The notes below the pieces were generated by a model. It was not told the DNA's origin and searched no databases. It saw only the letters and a program-made list of their open reading frames with translations. A stretch of DNA of 64,000 bases from Casuarina equisetifolia (Eukaryota; Streptophyta; Magnoliopsida; Fagales; Casuarinaceae): the NCBI GenBank assembly GCA_028551475.1, contig CM052358.1, positions 10,585,938-10,649,937 on the forward strand. Reading direction: 5' to 3'. Position 1 is the first letter of the stretch. Each line of letters starts with the position of its first letter. The translations under genes and the position numbers were made by a program. Below are positions 60,601 to 64,000 of this stretch, piece after piece.

Positions 60601-63600
60601 CTCAAAGGTGCTTGGTAATTCTCAATTTCTCCTCCTACCTTTTCAGCCATATAAGCTTATATATGCCTACATGCTTTCTGAAGTTGGAAAAGTTTCAGAT
60701 GCTCTAAAGTATGTATTATTGCTTTTAGTTTGAATGAATGTTTTTGTCTTCTACACAGATAAATACTGAACATTGGTTTCTGGAAATTCACCTTTGGACC
60801 TTTCACATAATATATTGCCTTAGGTACTGCCAAGCTATTCTGAAGTCACTAAAGACTGGTAGAGCACCAGAAGTGGATATGTGGAGACAATTAGTTTTGT
60901 CCCTTGAGGAGCGGATCAGAATCCACCAGCAGGTATCTCACTGAGATTTGTCTCTTCATCAATTAAGCTGGATCTTTGACTGCTGAATATCCTTTCCAGG
61001 GTGGTTATGTGACAAATGCAGCTCCTACCAAACTGGTTGATAAATTGTTTACCTTATTTGATAGTACTGCTCCTCGTCGTATTGGGGGTCTACCTCCACC
61101 TATACCTTCAACGTCAAATAACAGTGCCCAACATAATGAGCATGCTCATCAACCAGGAGCCCTGAAAGTATCTAACAGTCAATCAACAATGGTGATGTCT
61201 TCATTAGTGCCTTCAGCTTCGGTGGAAACCATAGGCAATTGGACTGGCGAGAACAACATACCTAACAGAAGCATCTCAGAGCCAGCCTGGACTAGTGAGA
61301 ACAAAATGCCTAACAGAAGCATCTCAGAGCCAGCCTTTGGTAGTATGCCGAGAAAGGTAAAAATACCACGTTTCGCTAGCTACTGCTCTTTTCTGTCAAT
61401 TACTTATCTCCAGGGAGTGTTCTCCAGTCTTGTTTGCAGAAGTAAAAATCCTATGTTATAAATGGGTAAGTGGTGCCATGTATGTACATCTGTATGTATA
61501 TATATATGTGTCTAACCACATTCCCTTATGTTGCATTAGAACATGGGCTAAGCAATAGAGGGGAAGTGGCTTAATATAAGAGTAGCTTTATAATGTCTTT
61601 TGTTTCTACTGAGAAACACAAAATATGAGAATTGCAGCTTTCCTTTTTGTTGCAAACAAGGTCATCTCAGATAGAGAGGTTGATTGTCTGATTGAGACTG
61701 ATAATTAGTGTTCGGGTAATTTGATTTTATTTTCCTGAGTTCTTTACATTGAAAATTCATTTGGAGAGTGGTCTGAGCTTGACAGCTTTCACTGTTAATC
61801 TGCATCTTGCACATCTTGCACATCTTGCACATCTTGCACATCTTGCACATCTTACACATCTTACACACCTTACACAGTGTTCTTGTCCTCCATATCATGA
61901 TAAAGGTTACTAGAAGTTATAAATGGAATGGCTGGGTAGGAAATGTATCACAGTTCCATTGCTGAAATGGTGGGGGTTCACAACTAGTTCCATCTCCTCT
62001 ATCGTTATGGGATTGCTGTGCCTCTCTGAAAGAAGAAAGGGTATTGCGCGTTGCCATCCCTTGGAATCTCATGCTGCAATTGTTTATTGTTGTTTCTACT
62101 TAGGCTTGAGATAAATAAAATGGAATTAAGGTAATGAGTGACTAAGTAGCTAGTAAACATGGGTATGGGACAGGGATGTTGTATGTGGAGATACTTGAGG
62201 CTTAAGAAGAAATTTTATGATGTCATTGGCAAAGCTAGTGGTTGTGTCACGGGTGACTAAATATATTTTCCTTTTTGTTAATTTAATACAAGAATCTGAA
62301 AGTGATAATTAACCTATCTTGTTTTGCTCAGAATGTAAAGTGGCAGTTCACATTCAGCGAATAATAAATAATAGCAGAAATAAAGTTTGTTATAAGACCT
62401 ACTGAGATGGATATTCAAAATCCATCGAGTATCTGTGCTACACATGTATTACACTTGGATGGGAGTGAGTGTATCTGATGTGGGGAACACTAGAAGAGAT
62501 GCAACAAGGGGCTTAAACTGCGAAAAATCCACTCTCACAGAGATGAATTATAGGAAGCCCATCATCCCCTTTCTTTCTCTCACGCTTTAACTGGAAAAAT
62601 TCCACACTCACAGAGATGAATCATAGGAAGCCCATATCCCCTTTCTCTCACGTTTTCTTTAATGATTAACACTGCAGCCAGGTGCTGAAACCTTAATTAC
62701 AACAAATTGGGGCTTATTGTCTGACAGTCCTGTTCTGTGTCAAGCTCATACTTTCATTTCACTGCTTTTCTTGTCCTTCAGTTAGTGATCAAATATGAAG
62801 GGTTTGTTTAGAGATCAGACTTAAAAGAGGATAAGTGAGGATCAGTGCGAGTCTTTGTATCAATTCACTTGTACTTTTGTACTAACTTTTTTCTGAGTTA
62901 GTGTGTCGAACTTATACTTTCATTTCAGTGCTTCTCTTGTCCTTTTCGTAGTTATCAATTAGACTTAGGAAGGATAAGTGAGGATCACTTCAACTGTCTC
63001 TATCAATTCACTTGTACTATTGTGTTACCTTTGTTTATACTGTTGACTTGATGTTTATTTGGACAAGAAAAAAAGACAAAAAAGAAGAAAAATGGAAAAC
63101 AATTTGAATTTACAAAGCAACATATTTGCTGTCACAATGTTAAGTGACAAGACTTTGTCTTTTTGGAGGCTCTTCTTTGAAGTGATATGAGGTTATGTAT
63201 TAATGAGTATTGCAAAAGAACTGTGTTTATTTCCTTTTGGTTGCTTTTTATGTTTTCTTGGGATGGGGCAAAGAAAGGAAAGTTATCTTAAATGAGGTTG
63301 ATCCCTTAATATAAGGAGAACGACATTATACTCTATTGTTTTTGTTCAATTAGGCTGATCCATCCAACGAAACAAGCTCGTCTAATGTGCAACAGAAGGC
63401 ACCATCATCAGGTGGCTCATCTCGTTTTGGTCGGTTTGGCTCTCAGCTATTCCAAAAGACAGTGGGCTTAGTCTTAAGACCAAGAGCAAACCGGCAGGTA
63501 CGTGAGAAGAATAGATTCTACCTGATGATTTCTGATTGCTCTACCTGACAATTTATATCTTGCAATATTGTTCTGAAGGCTAAATTAGGCGAGAAGAATA

Positions 63601-63868
63601 GATTCTATTATGATGAGAAGCTTAAGCGATGGGTTGAGGAAGGTGTTGCACCTCCAGCTGAGGATGAAGCGTTACCACCGCCACCAACAGCTGCTGCTTT
63701 TCAGAATGGAATGCAACCTTACAACACAAAAGATGCAAAAGGAAGTGGACCTGAGTCTGGGCAAGAAACTAAAAGCCCATATACTTCTGAACGGAGTCCA
63801 GGGATCCCACCCATTCCCCCAAGTTCGAACCAGTTCTCTGCGCGAGGGCGGATAGGTGTTCACTCAAG
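54692..63868 (+). CDS. SEC16: SEC16-type COPII coat scaffold (MAG5/SEC16), 3' end beyond window
   Basis: Twelve exons: 54692-56563, 56696-57016, 57557-57673, 57779-57901, 58034-58201, 59946-60071, 60167-60301, 60581-60708, 60824-60932, 61000-61356, 63354-63497, 63579-63868. All have GT-AG borders and keep frame for about 1296 residues; the last donor splits an Arg codon, so at least one more exon lies outside. The start gives MASAPSEAEDQTDEDFFDRL, the plant SEC16 N-terminus. Two YPGW.YD...(Q/E)W repeats (YPGWKYD, YPGWYYD) follow, with a Asn-Ala hexamer-coded tract between them. The central conserved domain starts at PPHALVTFGFGGKLIVMK near the end of exon 1 and runs through SFPGPLIGR, LRSPFGTD, VSGRKKEALQCA and HLWGPALVLA. 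The Sec16 C-terminal helical part covers GADHWKCPRTYASPEAI, ELYEYSK and FQPYKLIYAYMLSEVGK. The protein scaffolds COPII coat assembly with SEC13/SEC31 at ER exit sites and supports export, including storage-protein transport (MAG5 phenotype). Introns 5 (1.7 kb) and 10 (2.0 kb) are unusually long. Whether it matches SEC16A or SEC16B is not resolved. Confidence 0.95.
55499..55570 (+). repeat. Hexamer repeat (aatgca)n inside SEC16 exon 1
   Basis: Repeated aatgca-type hexamers encode a run of Asn-Ala dipeptides, then Asn-Val, Asn-Ala and Asn-Thr (from about residue 270), between the two YPGW motifs. It keeps frame because the unit is 6 bp. Length variation here would change the linker without a frameshift. 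Confidence 0.8.
58202..59945 (+). other. SEC16 intron 5 (1.74 kb)
   Basis: A long AT- and T-rich intron with no recognised gene or element. Open frames on either strand (for example 58737-59071) are short and low in complexity. GTAATA donor and TTACAG acceptor. Confidence 0.7.
61803..61874 (+). repeat. 9-bp minisatellite, 8 units
   Basis: Eight head-to-tail units of catcttgca. Units 1-5 are identical, 6 and 7 are catcttaca, and 8 is caccttaca. Variants cluster at one end, as expected when an array grows from the other end. Confidence 0.9.
62514..62656 (+). repeat. Tandem duplication, about 74 bp
   Basis: Two neighbouring copies share aaaatcca(c)ctcacagagatgaa, then aggaagcccat and ccctttctctcac, with small indels. 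The second starts about 62588. Confidence 0.8.
62737..63030 (+). repeat. Diverged duplication at about 166-bp spacing
   Basis: Blocks gtgtc(a/g)a.ct.atactttcatttca, then cttgtcctt, ggataagtgaggatca and atcaattcacttgtact, recur in the same order with a shift of about 166 bp and several small gaps. Confidence 0.75.
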
Positions 63869-64000
63869 GTTTGTTTGCTTGTTTTCCTCTGGAGAAACTC
63901 GTTTGCTTGGTCTTCTTGATTTGTTTGTGTTGCGTGTTTTGGTGCTATGATGTTTAGCTTTTTCTCCCCTCTTAAAATGATTTTAATAGAGTGAACAGTA

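Larger units (their letters stand above)
61357..63353 (+). other. SEC16 intron 10 (2.0 kb), rich in local duplications
   Basis: Holds three separate tandem structures: a 9-bp minisatellite (61803-61874), a 74-bp duplication (62514-62656) and a 166-bp-period duplication (62737-63030). No gene is seen inside. GTAAAA donor and CAATTAG acceptor. Confidence 0.7.

Noticed and set aside
61662-61898. Minus-strand frame with a CKM repeat
   Set aside because: It is only the translation of the 9-bp minisatellite inside a SEC16 intron.
1-64000. tRNA genes, rRNA, CRISPR arrays, organelle-DNA insertions
   Set aside because: A scan by eye for tRNA B-box-like GGTTCGAATCC words, regularly spaced short repeats and organelle-gene motifs found none; a tRNA scan program could still find a divergent one.

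Overview
The window is nuclear DNA of a eudicot plant. It is AT-rich, its genes have GT-AG introns and are spread widely, and their proteins closely resemble named Arabidopsis families. It also holds LTR-retroelement fossils and a decayed F-box gene array. The species cannot be named from sequence alone. Five host genes can be modelled with confidence, all on the + strand: a U/P-type cyclin (4559-5527, 2 exons), a beta-expansin (11403-12678, 4 exons), two C2H2 zinc-finger repressor-type genes of the ZAT group (28135-29691 and 42644-43777, each a single exon), and most of a SEC16-type ER exit-site gene (54692 to at least 63868, 12 exons visible, 3' end outside the window).

Layout. 1-4.4 kb is non-coding DNA leading into the cyclin promoter. 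5.5-11.3 kb is intergenic and carries a perfect G-quadruplex motif about 330 bp upstream of the expansin TATA box. 12.7-18 kb holds no recognised gene. 18.06-21.0 kb is a head-to-tail array of decayed F-box-associated-domain genes on the minus strand. It is followed by an array of about 105-bp repeats (21.4-21.8 kb) and a probable solo LTR (about 21.85-23.43 kb). 28.1-29.7 kb is the first ZAT gene, with a long pyrimidine-rich leader that has no ATG. 32.9-36.8 kb is a broken Ty1/copia fossil. 42.6-43.8 kb is the second ZAT gene. 44-54 kb is mostly empty, with two unidentified coding-like patches on the minus strand and LTR-like debris. SEC16 fills the rest.

The most informative point is the gene order cyclin-U2, beta-expansin 4/5-like, ZAT, ZAT. 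From memory, Arabidopsis keeps parts of this order at At2g45080/45110/45120, At3g60550/60570/60580 and At1g02030/02040. The window would then be a less fractionated version of an ancestral eudicot block. The genes form no operon or pathway. The cyclin (phosphate or growth-linked CDK partner), the expansin (wall loosening) and the ZAT proteins (EAR repressors) are growth and stress regulators held together by ancestry rather than shown co-function. No clearly new biological system was found. The findings below are candidates at the level of gene history, fossils and regulatory structure.
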